Part shown: positions 23,345 to 34,609 of the stretch, one piece after another
Position numbering within the stretch: the stretch's first letter is position 1
Layout: every line of letters begins with the position of its first letter
Source of the DNA: Sabethes cyaneus
Lineage: Eukaryota > Arthropoda > Insecta > Diptera > Culicidae
Length of the DNA stretch: 64,000 bases
Assembly (NCBI RefSeq): GCF_943734655.1
Contig: NC_071354.1
Location: 69,585,544-69,649,543 of the forward strand
Direction: 5' to 3'
Made by a program: the position numbers and the translations under genes
Notes under the pieces: generated by a model
What the model saw: the letters and a program-made list of their open reading frames with translations, nothing else
Databases searched by the model: none
What the model was told of the DNA's origin: nothing

Positions 23345-23620
23345 CTATGGTTCAAAGGCACGAGTACCAGCGAGCCACATGCCCTGGCGGATGTTGTGGG
23401 TTCGAATCCGATTATAATCTCAGATTATAGCTTGGTTCGACCCATGCACCTTCCAGAATTAGACAAAAGGTAGGAGTCACAACGACAACTTTTTAAGCGT
23501 AGCTACCAATATCCCCCCCCCCTCACTTTTCCACTCTTTCCCTTTCATTCAAAAAATCCTTCATTACTTTCCCCTACCGTCCCTTCATCAATTGTAGAAC
23601 CAACGTTTCAAAAAATATTG
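23345..23620 (+). repeat. tRNA-derived SINE, family SINE-C
   Basis: The head contains an A-box-like TGGTTCAAAGGC and a textbook B box, GGGTTCGAATCC, spaced as in a tRNA. The body begins with GACAAAAGGTAGGAGTCACA and ends GTTTCAAAAAATATT. The body also occurs alone at 21517-21673. Upstream it abuts the end of repeat A copy 2. Not a functional tRNA, as the cloverleaf is incomplete. Confidence 0.7.
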
Positions 23621-23689
23621 GTAACTGGGTAACTGATAGAGCAGCAATGACTGCAATACATGTAATGGGGAAGTTCCCCATCGAGGAGC

Positions 23690-26420
23690 TGGTTTCGAAT
23701 TCATGCGAATGTTTCGTGGTTGTCAAAATCAACGGAATCTTCGTATGTAACTGTTGCGTACCCCCAAGATAGATCAGGGAGCAATTACTGCTGAATGCTG
23801 GATGCGCTGAACGATGAATTCATCGGACGAAGGCCAATTATCATTGGAGGAGACTTTATCGCTTGGGCTATGGAGTGGGATAGCAGGTACACTAACGCCA
23901 GAGGGTGTAATACCGAGAGCGAAACCTCGGAACACTTACTCTGCAATTGTGGAGCACTAATAGGACGCAGACTGCAGTATCTCAAAAAGGCCCTACTAGA
24001 GCCTAGGGAGATCTGGTTTGCGTCACCGATCAGGATTATAACGTTTATAAACCAAGTCATCCCTGATTGGCACCTGTCTCGCTCCAGCTACTAGCCTACC
24101 ATTTCCTCAATAAGTGATAGGTAAGCCTGAAGCGTACAGTAAAAGAAACAATGGGGCATACCACAATAGTTCAAAATAATGGACGCAGTGGTGAGAGTAC
24201 CCAACAGAAGAGGAAGGGGAACGCCAGAGGGTACAGTCTGTTGGAAGCTCTGGCTAAACTGGAAGTTACACTGTTCAATGAAGGTAGCACTTTTCGTAAG
24301 GACAGCCGAGACTCCGGGTGGGCAGTGAAAGATCGATCCTGAATGCGCACAAGTTGACGGATATGTTGGCGAGGGCATATGATGCTACCATTCCGAGAAA
24401 ACTAAAGCCGCGAAACGCCCGGCACCCAGCTTACTGGTAGAGCGAGACACTTAGCAACTTTCGTGCAGGTTGTCTCAGAGCCAGACGACGAAATCAGAGA
24501 GCCAGAAGTCCAGTAGATCGTGAAGAGTGTAGCCTGATTTTCAGATTGGCTAGGGCTGCATTGAAACGGGAAATAAAACAAAGCAACCGCAACAGCTACA
24601 AGGACCTGTGCCGAGAAGCGGACTCCAACCCCTGGGGTGACGCTTACCGAATCGTAATGGCGAAAGCGAAAGGTCATGCGACATTTAAGGAGGTATGTCC
24701 GATTAAACTGAAGGCTATCGTGGCGGGACTTTTACTGACGCAGGTCCCTACAATGTGGCCACCAAGACCAGAAGAGAGGGGCTGCATTGACAGTCTGCAT
24801 GTCTCTTACGATGATCAAGAAAAAATCAAGAAGGCCGATGGTTCAGATGCAATTCCTAGCGTAGCTCTCAAGGCAACAGTACAAGCGTTCCCTGATATGT
24901 TCAGGACCGTGCTGCAGAAATGCTTATAAGGTGGTAGCTTCCCGGACAGATGGAACAGCTAGTGCTATTGTCGAAGCCAGAAAATCCTGCGGGGGCCCAG
25001 CGTCCTACAGGCCAAAAATGGGTCTGCAGGATACATGCAAAAAACTTACGAAGCACACAGAAGATGAACAGAAGATGATTCGAGTTCCGGAAAGGAAAAA
25101 CCACGGTGAATGCTATTTAGACAGTGGTCGAGCGATCCGAGTAACGGAAACGAAGAGAACGTAAAAAGCGCCTTTAACACTGCCAGTTGGGAGGCTATCA
25201 CCGAGTCGCTGCATAGAATGCATGTCCCGGGATATACAATTCTGCGGAGTTACTTCCGGAATCGAAAACCTGTTTACGAGACCGCTAGGGGGCGTAAGAC
25301 GATAAACATTACGTCTGGAGTTCCACAAGGCTCCATCCTTGGCCCAACGCTTTGGAATGGTATGTATTACGGTGCACTGTCTTTGAAGCTGCCTAGATGA
25401 CATCGTGCTATCGGTGACAGGCAGTCCCTGGAAGAGGTAGAAATACTGGTGAAAGAGACGATTGGAACTATCGAGAATTGGAAACAGGCTCAAAGTTGCA
25501 AATTTCTCACCATAAAATGGAGGTCTTGTTGGTTAGCAACTATGTCTAAAGCCGTACAACATGCAGTCATCGCCGTCGAAGAGCACATTATTACTTCAAC
25601 GTGCGAGCGTGCTGTCATGGAGTCATTTGAATTTAGACTGCCACGTCGACTACGCTTGCGAGAAGGCGGCGAAGGCTTTCAATGCGGTAGCCAGAATCAT
25701 GCCGAATAGTTACGGGCCCAGTAGTTAGTAGCAAGTGAAGAATGCTGGCTAGTGTATCATCGTCGATACTGCGGTATGGAGGTCCATCCTGGATCTCAGC
25801 ACTACGATCGGAGGGAAATCGCGTGAAGCAGAATAGTAATAATAATTGTAATACTTCTTACTGCGACAGCTTACTTTCCACTTTCATGGCTGTAATAGTC
25901 GCCAGTGGAACAATAGAACAATATCGTCGGAGGCAGTATGTGTTATCGCTGGAATAATCTGCATCGGGCACCGGCATCATGCTTGTGGAAGATAACGACT
26001 GTTACGGCAGACAAAGAAACACCAGAGGAGCCCGGAAGCTGGCAAGGGAAGAGTCACTGAGCAAATGGCAACAAGAGTTGGATACGGCGGAGAACAGTAG
26101 GTAGACGTACCGACTCAGACCGGTTCTGTTAACCTGGTTGAATAGGAAACATTGGGAAGTTGGGCTCCACTTGACCCAGTTTTTCTCGGGTCATGGCTAC
26201 TTCAGGCAATATCTGCACCGGTTTGGGCACAGCACGACGCCAGTCTATGCGGAATGCAGAGAGACGTAGAAGCACCACGGCATGTAGCGTTTGAATGTCC
26301 TCGATTTGCTGCGATGTGAAGGGAGATGCCATCCCTGACCGAGGAGAACATGGTAAACGACAGTAAGGAGAAAGTGTGGAATGCCGTCAACGGAGTTGTA
26401 GCTTAGATTATTTTGCAATT
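23690..26420 (+). pseudogene. Dead non-LTR retrotransposon (R1/LOA/I-type): endonuclease, RT, C-terminal knuckle
   Basis: Domains appear in the right order in broken frames. The AP-like endonuclease starts at about 23700 (GRRPIIIGGDF, AWAMEWDSRYTNARG) and continues after an insertion with YSLLEALAKLEVTLFNEGST. A linker region at about 24540-24910 follows (ARAALKREIKQSNRNSYKDL). The RT palm has WEAITESLHRMHVPGY and SGVPQGSILGPTLWN (25310-25360). The region after it reads HVDYACEKAAKAFNAVARIMPNSYG in another frame at about 25645, then SSSILRYGG. A CCHC-like end lies at about 26240-26310 (AECR, then VAFECPRFAA). Many stops and frameshifts are present. The GVPQGS..GPTLWN motif fits the R1/LOA/I group, but the exact clade is inferred. 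Nested inside it is the tail of another element (23907-24219). Confidence 0.88.
23907..24219 (+). mobile_element. 5'-truncated non-LTR element 3' end, nested, with 13-bp TSD
   Basis: Perfect 13-bp duplications AACGCCAGAGGGT (23894-23906 and 24220-24232) bracket a 313-bp insert. The insert begins in the C-terminal end of a non-LTR ORF2 (ETSEHLLCNCGAL, then LEPREIWFASP and FINQVIPDW), followed by a stop and a 3' UTR. Removing it restores TNARG-YSLLEAL in the host endonuclease. It is a typical 5'-truncated target-primed insertion. The 3' tail is purine-rich (GAAGAGGAAGGGG) rather than a long poly(A). Confidence 0.9.
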
Positions 26421-26559
26421 CCAACGAAAGTGAAGAAATGACCAGGGAACTACTAATCCCTTAGTATTGTCTCGACCGACGCATCGGAGGTGGAGTGACG
26501 AGCGCGACGGAGTAAACCTAGTTTGGACAAAAACACTTTGAGGGTGACCGTGAGAGGAT

Positions 26560-27300
26560 GGAAGTTATACTGGTCGCCATCTCTGGATCGGTTCACGTCT
26601 CGACAGGTGAAGTGAAAGTGGAGTGGCAAACTACGGAGCAGTGCTGAGTTCAGTGAGAAATCTAGCGAGGGTAGCCGTGGATCATGACGGTCGCCATCTC
26701 TGGATCGGTACATGTCTTGGCAGATGCAGGGAAAGTGGACGATCAAGAACAGGGATGGACGATCAGTGATTTTGATAAAATCTGTGAGTTATCGCCACAC
26801 GCACAGTTCACGATCCGTACAGATCATGACAAACAGTGAATCTTTAGCATTGATCACAAGATTTTGTTCTCTAAACAGTCTCAGCAGTCGATTACAGTGT
26901 TACATCTTACCTAGCTGCGAGAAAAAATGCCACACATGTTGTTTGAATTGGGATTCATACGATGCACACAACCAATCGTCTGTATCTGTTATATTTCTCA
27001 ACGCAATCATGCAATGAACATGATCTGACATGAGGTTTGTCATAATCTGTACGGATCGCGACAAAGTGTTTGTCGCTTACAAGTAGTGATGTCAGTGAAT
27101 CTGAATCTGATCGCTTCTATGATCTTGATCGCTAGAAGCGATTTTTCTCCATTCCTGGTCAAGAAACATCGAGTAGCATGAAGGATGGCAGAGCCCTGCG
27201 AGGGAGGTTGTGAAGGAATGGACATTATGACGGTCGCCATCTTCGGATCGGTTCACATCTCGCAAGTTACGGAGCAATGTACCGACGCACCCTCCCCCCG
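26560..27300 (+). repeat. Dispersed ~120-bp repeat units, probably non-LTR 3' UTR
   Basis: The word GGTCGCCATCTCTGGATCGGT occurs at about 26573 and 26690. A near copy (GGTCGCCATCTTCGGATCGG) lies at about 27232. Each is followed by a TCACGTCTCG-like or ACATGTCTTGG-like word and a purine-rich stretch. The first two are about 117 bp apart. Their place immediately downstream of the dead RT's C-terminal knuckle suggests they are 3' UTR repeats of that element. Confidence 0.6.
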
Positions 27301-27429
27301 AAGTAATACTTAACGGTAGTTCCCGTAGGCGGGCGGTGTTTAGACCAGACGCCTGTGCAGTGCAGAACTCAACCTTTGCGCCAGATTGTGAAGCCACCTG
27401 GAGATGCTCAGAGCGCAGCTACTAAAATA

Positions 27430-30400
27430 GCGCTGGTTCATAGCCATCTCGCCCTCAGCCCGTTTCAAAGTTTTGATACCAATTGCAAGCACTGTCACAC
27501 ATCGATGTGAAAATAAAAAAGCTTACGATTGATCAGATTCCTATGGTTGGGTGCCGTTTTTTTTGCTTGTTCAGTGCCCTCTTGCAGAGAGCTTGCAATT
27601 TGTTACGACACAATTTTGTAAAACAGAAGGACCGGTCTTTCAAATAACGTTTAAAACAAATTCAGCCATAATGGATTTGATCGCCATGTTAGATTGTATG
27701 TGAAAACGGTTTTTTGCCATTTATTTCGATAAAAAAAAATTACCAAAAGCTTTAGATATAAAAAAGTGAATACTTAAGTAATTTTAGTGCAAAAATCCCC
27801 ATCTGCTGACGGTCTCTTCGTACCTAACAATGAGTTTCCGTTATTTTTTGCCAAATAAACACGTCGAACAGACAATTAGGCAATTTCTAGTCAGTTGCTC
27901 TTAGCCACACTGACTGGCAGGGTTCTCAACCGTAACGCAATTATTGTGCACTTCACATAATTTTGCGTCAAATTACCTTTCGTATTTTATTTGTTTGGCG
28001 CATAATAATTTTTACCAATTACATTTGCATTTATTTATTATTTTTTTCTTTTGCTATGAGTGCGATATAACCTAATTGGTTTTAAATAAAGCACGATATA
28101 AGTTTCTCGCAGAAACGATACCTACATTTAAAGCCTCGAGCTGATTAACTGTGTGTGGTCGTATTAAAAAGGCAAGGCGGTTGTTTGAATTACTGCCCAA
28201 ACTGCAATCATAAGTGATCATGTGTTGCTTTTTTATGTTTTTGAACAGTTTCGTGTTTGTGGTGTTCGTTTTGTGGCGGCCGATTATGTTGTATTATAAA
28301 GCGGCAGTCTCATTAAATTAAATTTTATTTATGCTGCTTCGATCATGTGATCACTGGTCTTGAATTTCTGACATGAAAACAAGTAAATGAATTATAGTAC
28401 CAACAAATTGAGCAAAATTGAAGCATAGCATATTTAATAGCTGCATAACTACACCGCAATTCGTTATTCCTATGAATTTATCTGTTGTACCGGTTAAAAT
28501 CCTAGGAAAAAAAGAATGATAAGACTCAGTACAATTTTATACAACAATACAGGAAATACAGAAAAGTTATTCTATCAATTTTCAAAACAGAATCGATTCG
28601 TATTTAATTGACTTCGTATGTCTAGCCTAAAATTTTGAAGCAAAACAATGACCTTTCCGCCGTAACAAAATCAACGCAACGACATGAAATTAGTTCTTAC
28701 TGGTGGGTGGTGTGCGGTGTGGTGGGTGGGTGGTGCTTTTGGTGTTTTCAGTCTTGTTGTCGTTATTTTTCTCTGTCCGCACAGAAAATCCAGTTAATAA
28801 ACAAGCTTTCGCTGAGATTTGATTCATTTCTCCCTCTCGTGTTACACACTGCAAGAGTCTATGCTGTAGCACAGTGGCTGAGTCCGCAAATTGGTTTGGG
28901 GATTTGCGATGAACGTGTCGAAGTGATGGGTAATCCTTACCAGCTCATATGACCGTCTTCTTTCGGGTGGCTATTTCAACCGAATCATTTTTCCTTCTTT
29001 CGGTGGAAAGCGCTTTAGGATGATAGTACGTAATATTAAATTGAAGTAATTTAATTCTTTTTTAATCGCTGGTTATTGATTAAAGTTGTTGAATTAAATT
29101 CTATTAGCAAAAGCATTCTATGTAAAGTATAATTTTCACTCTACTTTTTCTGTGACATACGCAAAACCAAAATGTCAAACAATTTTTAAATTACGCAGAA
29201 TTGAAATGTTCAATGATTTATTACAAAAATAAGATGAATCTTTTGACATATTACTTAAACGGTTCAATATGAACATAATACTGTTGAAATAAGTTATGTG
29301 CAGAATTATCATGTCATATGTATACATTTAAACGGTCATCTCCGACCAGTGGACAGCAAAAATACGACAGCAAAAGAGCATGTCCTAAAGTGCCAAGTCC
29401 TAATCTAATTTTTCTCCGCCTCCAGAGAGTAGGTACCGCAAAAGAGAACGAAAGTTTTAATGATTTCTGTGCATTAATCATTTCCGAGGCTTGCTGCGGT
29501 ACCGAGGCATCCGCGTTCCACGCGGTCTATCATTTTAAGTACGGACAAACTCTTCGCTGGCTGGTTGGCTGCAGGGTCCTTTACATATCGCACCGCTGCT
29601 CTTGAATATAATTTTCTTTTCATTTGTTTTTTTCCTCCTCTCCCTAGACTGCGGGAAAACAGAGTCACAAAAAAAGCTACGGAACGAGAAAAAAAACCCG
29701 GCTGTGGTCAAGTTTTTGGACTCACACCGGAACTAGTGCCGGGTGTATGCATGGGCTGCTGGACAGCGAGCAAGCAGGAAGTGGTCCCATGTATCCTAGG
29801 GCATGCTGCAAATTTATTGTAAATGGATAGACTGCGAAGCGAGAATAAGCCCGCCGGGTTGCAGCGGCAGTAAAACGCAATCTTGTACGCGAGCGCAGCG
29901 GAAATATCACATCATTACATTTAATTTAAAACTTTTTGTGGATTACTTATTTCAATATACGCCACAAACGGGCCGGGCAAGTTATTCGTTTGCTGTCCGG
30001 TACGGTTTTACTTTAACACCACCAGTTTGATAGCCAGCAGAGAAATTTTTTTATTGGGTTAAAGCGAAATAAGATTCTTAGCAGATAAGATTTTAAGGCC
30101 AAAGAAGCAAAGAATAATTTGAGGAAAAAACATGTTTGTAATTTATACGGCCACGAAACTACGGTACGGTACGGTACGTTAGGAAAATAAGGTAGTTAAA
30201 GCTCATAGACCGTCTTCGAATAGTGACAGATATCGAAGCTTCCCAAGCGGAACAATTGCCTTTCGCACGTTTTCGCATTTCGTACCGTCGCGTCGTCGTC
30301 GTCCGCACGTCGCTCGCACAACACGAATAGAAATTAGTTTCTTTCTAAAAATTTCTGAAGGAAGCACGCAAAAGTGATAAAGCTCAGGGCGTCGTTTTTT

Positions 30401-31125
30401 TTCTGTCCGACCGGCAACACCAACTTGAGACTTGTCTGCGCGCTGTACAGCAGCTGGACCACAAATCTTCATCGAAATTCCTAACGGAGCGTCCGAATTA
30501 CCCACTTCGACTTCAAACGGAAACTTGATCAAACATGAAATTATATCGTTAGTAGACGGGCAACCCGCGCTCGGGGGAACGCCGGCCGCTTTTGGCCTAA
30601 TTTCGATTTCAATTTCAGAACCCTTCATGTTCACGATGTAAATGCCAACGCCGAACAGCGCCCACTTCCCTTTCTTACAGAGCAAAGGGAGTCTTTTTTG
30701 CTTCCTTTTTTTCTTACGATCAACAATTTCCGCTTTCCCAACAGTTTTTTTTTCTTTTCATTCTGATTTTTCCGCTTACCCTGCCTTATTCAAGACTACG
30801 GGTAAACCACTTTCCGGCTGTTTCATTTATTCGAAATTTACATAATTTTTGCATTATCATTCTGCCCGTCTGTTGCGCACTTATTTCCACGTACCGTCCT
30901 TTACGTGTGTATTGCTTCGACGTTGAAGAGTACGATGGAAAAGTGAGGTGTGCCAAGTGAGTTTCCGACAATGGTTACATTTATTTTGAACGTTCTGCTG
31001 TGGAGAAAAGTTTGAAACAATTTGTCCCAATGAGTAATCCAAACAGAACTGTACAAGTACCATTCCACATTCTGTCCAACTTCATATCTGCCTTTCTGTT
31101 CTGTCCTTTCATTTTCATGTACTTT
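27430..31125. other. Intergenic, no supported gene
   Basis: Mostly AT-rich sequence with short frames. The 30240-30690 part is richer in G and C and open on the minus strand for 160 codons. That frame shows no recognisable domain and the opposite strand is open too, so it is not called a gene. A GGTAC pentamer run (CGGTACGGTACGGTACG) lies at about 30160. The region 28320-29310 is strongly AT-rich with no pattern found. Confidence 0.3.
28699..28738 (+). repeat. G-rich GGTGGGTGG simple repeat
   Basis: The run TGGTGGGTGGTGTGCGGTGT continues with GGTGGGTGGGTGG, giving many closely spaced GG and GGG tracts. It could fold into a G-quadruplex in single-stranded form. No adjacent gene is apparent. 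Confidence 0.6.
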
Positions 31126-31129
31126 TGTG

Positions 31130-32125
31130 ATTTATTCCTCTCTGTCTTTCAAACCTTATGTCTCTCTGCCTTTTTGTCTTTCTACCTATCTGTTTTTTGC
31201 ATTTCTGTCTTTTCGTATTTCTGTCTTTCTGTCTTTCAAACTTTAGGTCTCTCTGCCTTTTTGTCTTTCTACCTATCTGTTTTTTGCATTTCTGTCTTTT
31301 CGTATTTCTGTCTTTCCGTTTTTTTGTCTTTCTGTCTTTCTGTCTTTCTGTCTTTCTGTCTTTCTGTATTTCTGTCTTTCTGTCTTTCTGTCTTTCTGTC
31401 TTTCTGTGTTTCTGTCTTTCTGTCTTTCTGTCTTTCTGTCTTTCTGTCTTTTTGTCTTTCTGTCTTTCTGTCTTTCTGTCTTTCTGTCTTTCTGTCTTTC
31501 TGTCTTTCTGTCTTTCTGTCTTTCTGTTTTTCTGTCTTTCTGTCTTTCTGTCTTTCTGTCTTTATGTCTTTCTGTCTTTCTGTCTTTCTGTCTTTCTGTC
31601 TTTCTGTCTTTCTGTCTTTCTGTCTTTCTGTCTTTCTGTCTTTATGTCTTTCTGTCTTTCTGTCTTTCTGTCTTTCTGTCTTTCTGTCTTTCTGTCATTC
31701 TGTCTTTCTGTCTTTCTGTCTTTCTGTCTTTCTGTCTTTCTGTCTTTCTGTCTTTCTGTCTTTCTGTCTTTCTATCTTTCTGTCTTTCTGTCTTTCTGTC
31801 TTTCTGTCTTTCTGTCTTTCTGTCTTTCTGTCTTTATGTCTTTCTGTCTTTCTGTCTTTCTGTCTTTCTGTCTTTCTGTCTTTCTGTCTTTCTGTCTTTC
31901 TGTCTTTCTGTCTTTCTGTCTTTCTGTCTTTCTGTCTTTCTGTCTTTCTGTCTTTCTGTCTTTCTGTCTTTCTGTCTTTCTGTCTTTCTGTCTTTCTGTC
32001 TTTCTGTCTTTCTGTCTTTCTGTCTTTCTGTCTTTCTGTCTTTCTGTCTTTCTGTCTTTCTGTCTTTCTGTCTTTCTGTCTTTCTGTCTTTCTGTCTTTC
32101 TGTATTTTTGTCTTTCTATCTTTCT
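31130..32125 (+). repeat. (TTTCTGTC)n octanucleotide array
   Basis: From about 31310 the plus strand is a nearly pure 8-bp tandem array of TTTCTGTC, roughly a hundred units judging from its length, with occasional single-base variants (TTTATGTC, TTTTTGTC). A less regular lead-in of the same composition starts at about 31130. The unit contains no stop codon in any frame, and 3 x 8 bp equals eight codons, so all three plus frames stay open and would read CLSVFLSF. This explains the very long frames here, which are not genes. Confidence 0.95.
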
Positions 32126-32690
32126 GTCTCTCTGTCCTGTCTGTCTTGTCTATCTTGTGTGTTTTGTCTGTCTTGTCTGTCTTGTCTGCCTTGTCTGTCT
32201 TGTCTGTCTTGTCTGTCTTATCTGTCTTGTCTGTCTTATCTGTCTTGTCTGTCTTGTCTGTCTTGTCTGTCTTGTCTGTCTTGTCTGCCTTGTCTGTCTT
32301 GTCTGTCTTGTCTGTCTTGTCTGTCTTGTCTGTCTTGTCTGTCTTGTCTGTCTTGTCTGTCTTGTCTGTCTTGTCTGTCTTGTCTGTCTTGTCTGTCTTG
32401 TCTGCCTTGTCTGTCTTGTCTGTCTTGTCTGTCTTATCTGTCTTGTCTGTCTTGTCTGTCTTGTCTGTCTTGTCTGTCTTGTCTGTCTTGTCTGTCTTGT
32501 CTGTCTTGTCTGTCTTGTCTGTCTTGTCTGTCTTGTCTGTCTTGTCTGCCTTGTCTGTCTTGTCTGTCTTGTCTGTCTTGTCTGTCTTGTCTGTCTTGTC
32601 TGTCTTGTCTGTCTTGTCTGTCTTGTCTGTCTTGTCTGTCTTGTCTGTCTTGTCTGTCTTGTCTGTCTTGTCTGCTCCGTCTGTTTTAAC
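32126..32690 (+). repeat. (CTTGTCTGT)n nonanucleotide array
   Basis: The octamer array changes within about 40 bp to a 9-bp array, CTTGTCTGT, roughly sixty units long, with rare CTTGTCTGC and CTTATCTGT variants. Because 9 is a multiple of 3, each plus frame reads one tripeptide repeat (SVL, CLV or LSC). Decayed versions of the same words continue to about 32890. Confidence 0.95.
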
Positions 32691-33545
32691 TGTCCCGTTT
32701 TTCTTGTGTGTCTGGTTTGTCCCGTCTGTCCTGCCCCATCTGTCTTATCTGTCCAGTCTGTCTTCTGTTCCGCCTGTCTTGCCTGTCCCGTATATCTTGT
32801 CTGTCACGCCCGTCTTGACCGTCTCGCCTGTCTTCACTGTCCCATCTGTCTCGTCCGGCTTACCTGTTTTATCTGTCTTCGCTGTTTGGTCTATCACCTC
32901 AGTAACTTTTGTGTCTTTTTTGTGGGTTTGCTATCTTTTCTGTTTTTGCACGTTTTTGGTGTGCTTTCCCTGTAGTTTTCCATTTAGGTTGCTATTGAAT
33001 TTAGTTAGTGTTATAGGAGTGTTATAGGTAGTGTACATAGGAGTACATTCGCAACTCCATTTTCTGTGTTTTTTCTATGTCTTTTCATGTTTCATGTTTT
33101 CTAAGTTTTGTCTGTGATTTTCTGTGGTAGTGCTGTGTTTTTTGCTGTTCCATTCCTGCCCATTTCCTTTTATATGTTAGCAGTTGAGCCCGAATCTTAC
33201 GATCCGGAGAATATAAAAGTCTGTTCAGAATTCAGAAAACTTCGGATACATTCCATTGGCCAGTGTTTGCGAAGATGCTTAATCTGTGTATTAGTTCTTT
33301 AAGTTCTTATATTGAATAATATAGCTCTAAGATATTGTATATAAAAGAGTTATAGCCGGAAACTGAAATAAATTTTTTATGGTCGTATTGAATTTTATTT
33401 AACTGAATAAAAACTTCTGGCTATTTGCAACATTTATGTAGTCTGATTAGAGTAAAATGTTGCTTAAAAAATTCTTGATCGATCATGAACTCATTTCTTA
33501 AAATTTTGCGACTTGGTCCGGTCTGATTTAACACCGACCATATGA
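32691..33545. other. Decayed array edge and AT-rich spacer
   Basis: CCGTCTGTC/TTGCCTGTC-type words fade out by about 32900. The remaining stretch is AT-rich with no recognised feature up to the decamer array. Confidence 0.4.
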
Positions 33546-33549
33546 TATC

Positions 33550-34445
33550 GCGACAAGCAATCGAGTTGAGCAGGCGAGTCGGGCAGTCGAATCAAGCAAT
33601 CGAGTCAAGCATTTGGATCGAGCAGTCGAGTCGGACAGTCAAGTCGAGCAGTCAAATCGAGCAGTCTAGTCGAGCAGTCAAATCAAGCTGTTCAGTCAAG
33701 CAGTCCGGTCGAGCAGTTGAGTCTAGCAGTCGAATCGAGCAGTTGAATCGAATAGTCCAGTCGAGCAGTTGAATCGAGTACTCCAGTAGAATACTTGAGT
33801 CGAGCAGTCGAATCGAATGGTTTAGTCAAGCAGTCGGGTCAAGTGGTTAAGTCGAACAGTTGAGTCGAGCAGTTCATTCGAGCAGTCGAGTCGAGCAGTT
33901 GAGTCAAGCAGTTGAGTCGAGTAGTCCAGTCGAACAGTTTTTTCGAGCAGTTGAGTCGAACAGTTGAGTCGAGTAGTCCAGTCGAACAGTTTTTTCGAGC
34001 AGTTGAGTCGAACAGTTGAGTTGAGCAACTGAGTCGAGCAGTTGAGTCGAGCGTCGAATCGAACAGTTGAGTCGAGCAGTCTAGTCGAGCAGATGAATCA
34101 TGTTGTCCAGTCGAGCAGTCGAATCGAACAGTCCAGTCGAGCAGTTCAATCGTGCAGTTAAGTCGAGCAGTCGGGTCGAGTAGCGAGTCAAGCAAATGTG
34201 TCAAGCAGTCGAATCGAGTAGTCCACTCGAGCAGTTAAATGGAGCTGTTCAGTCAAATAGTCAAGTCGATCTGTCCAATCAAGCAATTGAGTCGAGGAGT
34301 CGAATCGAACAGTTCAGTCGAACAGTTCAGTTAAGCAGTCCAGTCGAGCAATCAAATCGAGTAGTCTAATCGACCAGTCCAGTCAAGCAGTCTTGCAATC
34401 GTCAACCAGTTGAGCAATCGAGCAGTCTAGCAGTCGACCAGTGAG
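33550..34445 (+). repeat. GTCGAGCAGT decamer array
   Basis: A degenerate 10-bp tandem array with units such as GTCGAGCAGT, ATCGAGCAGT, GTCGAACAGT and GTCAAGCAGT fills about 0.9 kb. A longer direct duplication of about 52 bp lies inside it, marked by GTAGTCCAGTCGAACAGTTT at 33921 and again at 33973. Weak serine/glutamine-rich frames on either strand are by-products of the repeat. Confidence 0.92.
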
Positions 34446-34469
34446 GTGACTGAGACTACAACCCATTGC

Positions 34470-34600
34470 TACGAAAGTCATGCCCCTGTCCCTGTCCCTG
34501 TCAGGGACCTGTTTTTATTTACCGATAAGCCTCTTATGACGTCCTGTCAGAAACCTGGATTTCGGTACAGACATAAGCCTCTTATATAAATAGATTCTGG
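34470..34600 (+). repeat. Two short tandem units with ATAAGCCTCTTAT
   Basis: After a CCCTGT triplet run, two units of about 53 bp each hold ACCTG and the word ATAAGCCTCTTAT (at about 34523 and 34571). A related but diverged word order (GTCCTGTTGGGGACCTGG..GACGCTTATA) occurs at 62292-62331. Class unknown. Confidence 0.45.
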
Positions 34601-34609
34601 CTTATTTAT

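Noticed and set aside
23380..23420. Functional tRNA gene
   Set aside because: Only the A and B boxes are present; the cloverleaf pairing and anticodon arm are not, and the sequence continues into a repeated SINE body.
30203..30685. 160-codon minus-strand frame in a GC-richer patch
   Set aside because: No signal peptide, domain or splice support, and the opposite strand is also open.
31000..33027. 675-codon plus-strand frame and the 605- and 427-codon frames beside it
   Set aside because: All three plus frames are open because the 8-bp and 9-bp units contain no stop codon; the peptides are pure repeat translations.
33550..34445. Possible CRISPR array
   Set aside because: Units are contiguous 10-bp tandem repeats without unique spacers, and the genome is eukaryotic.
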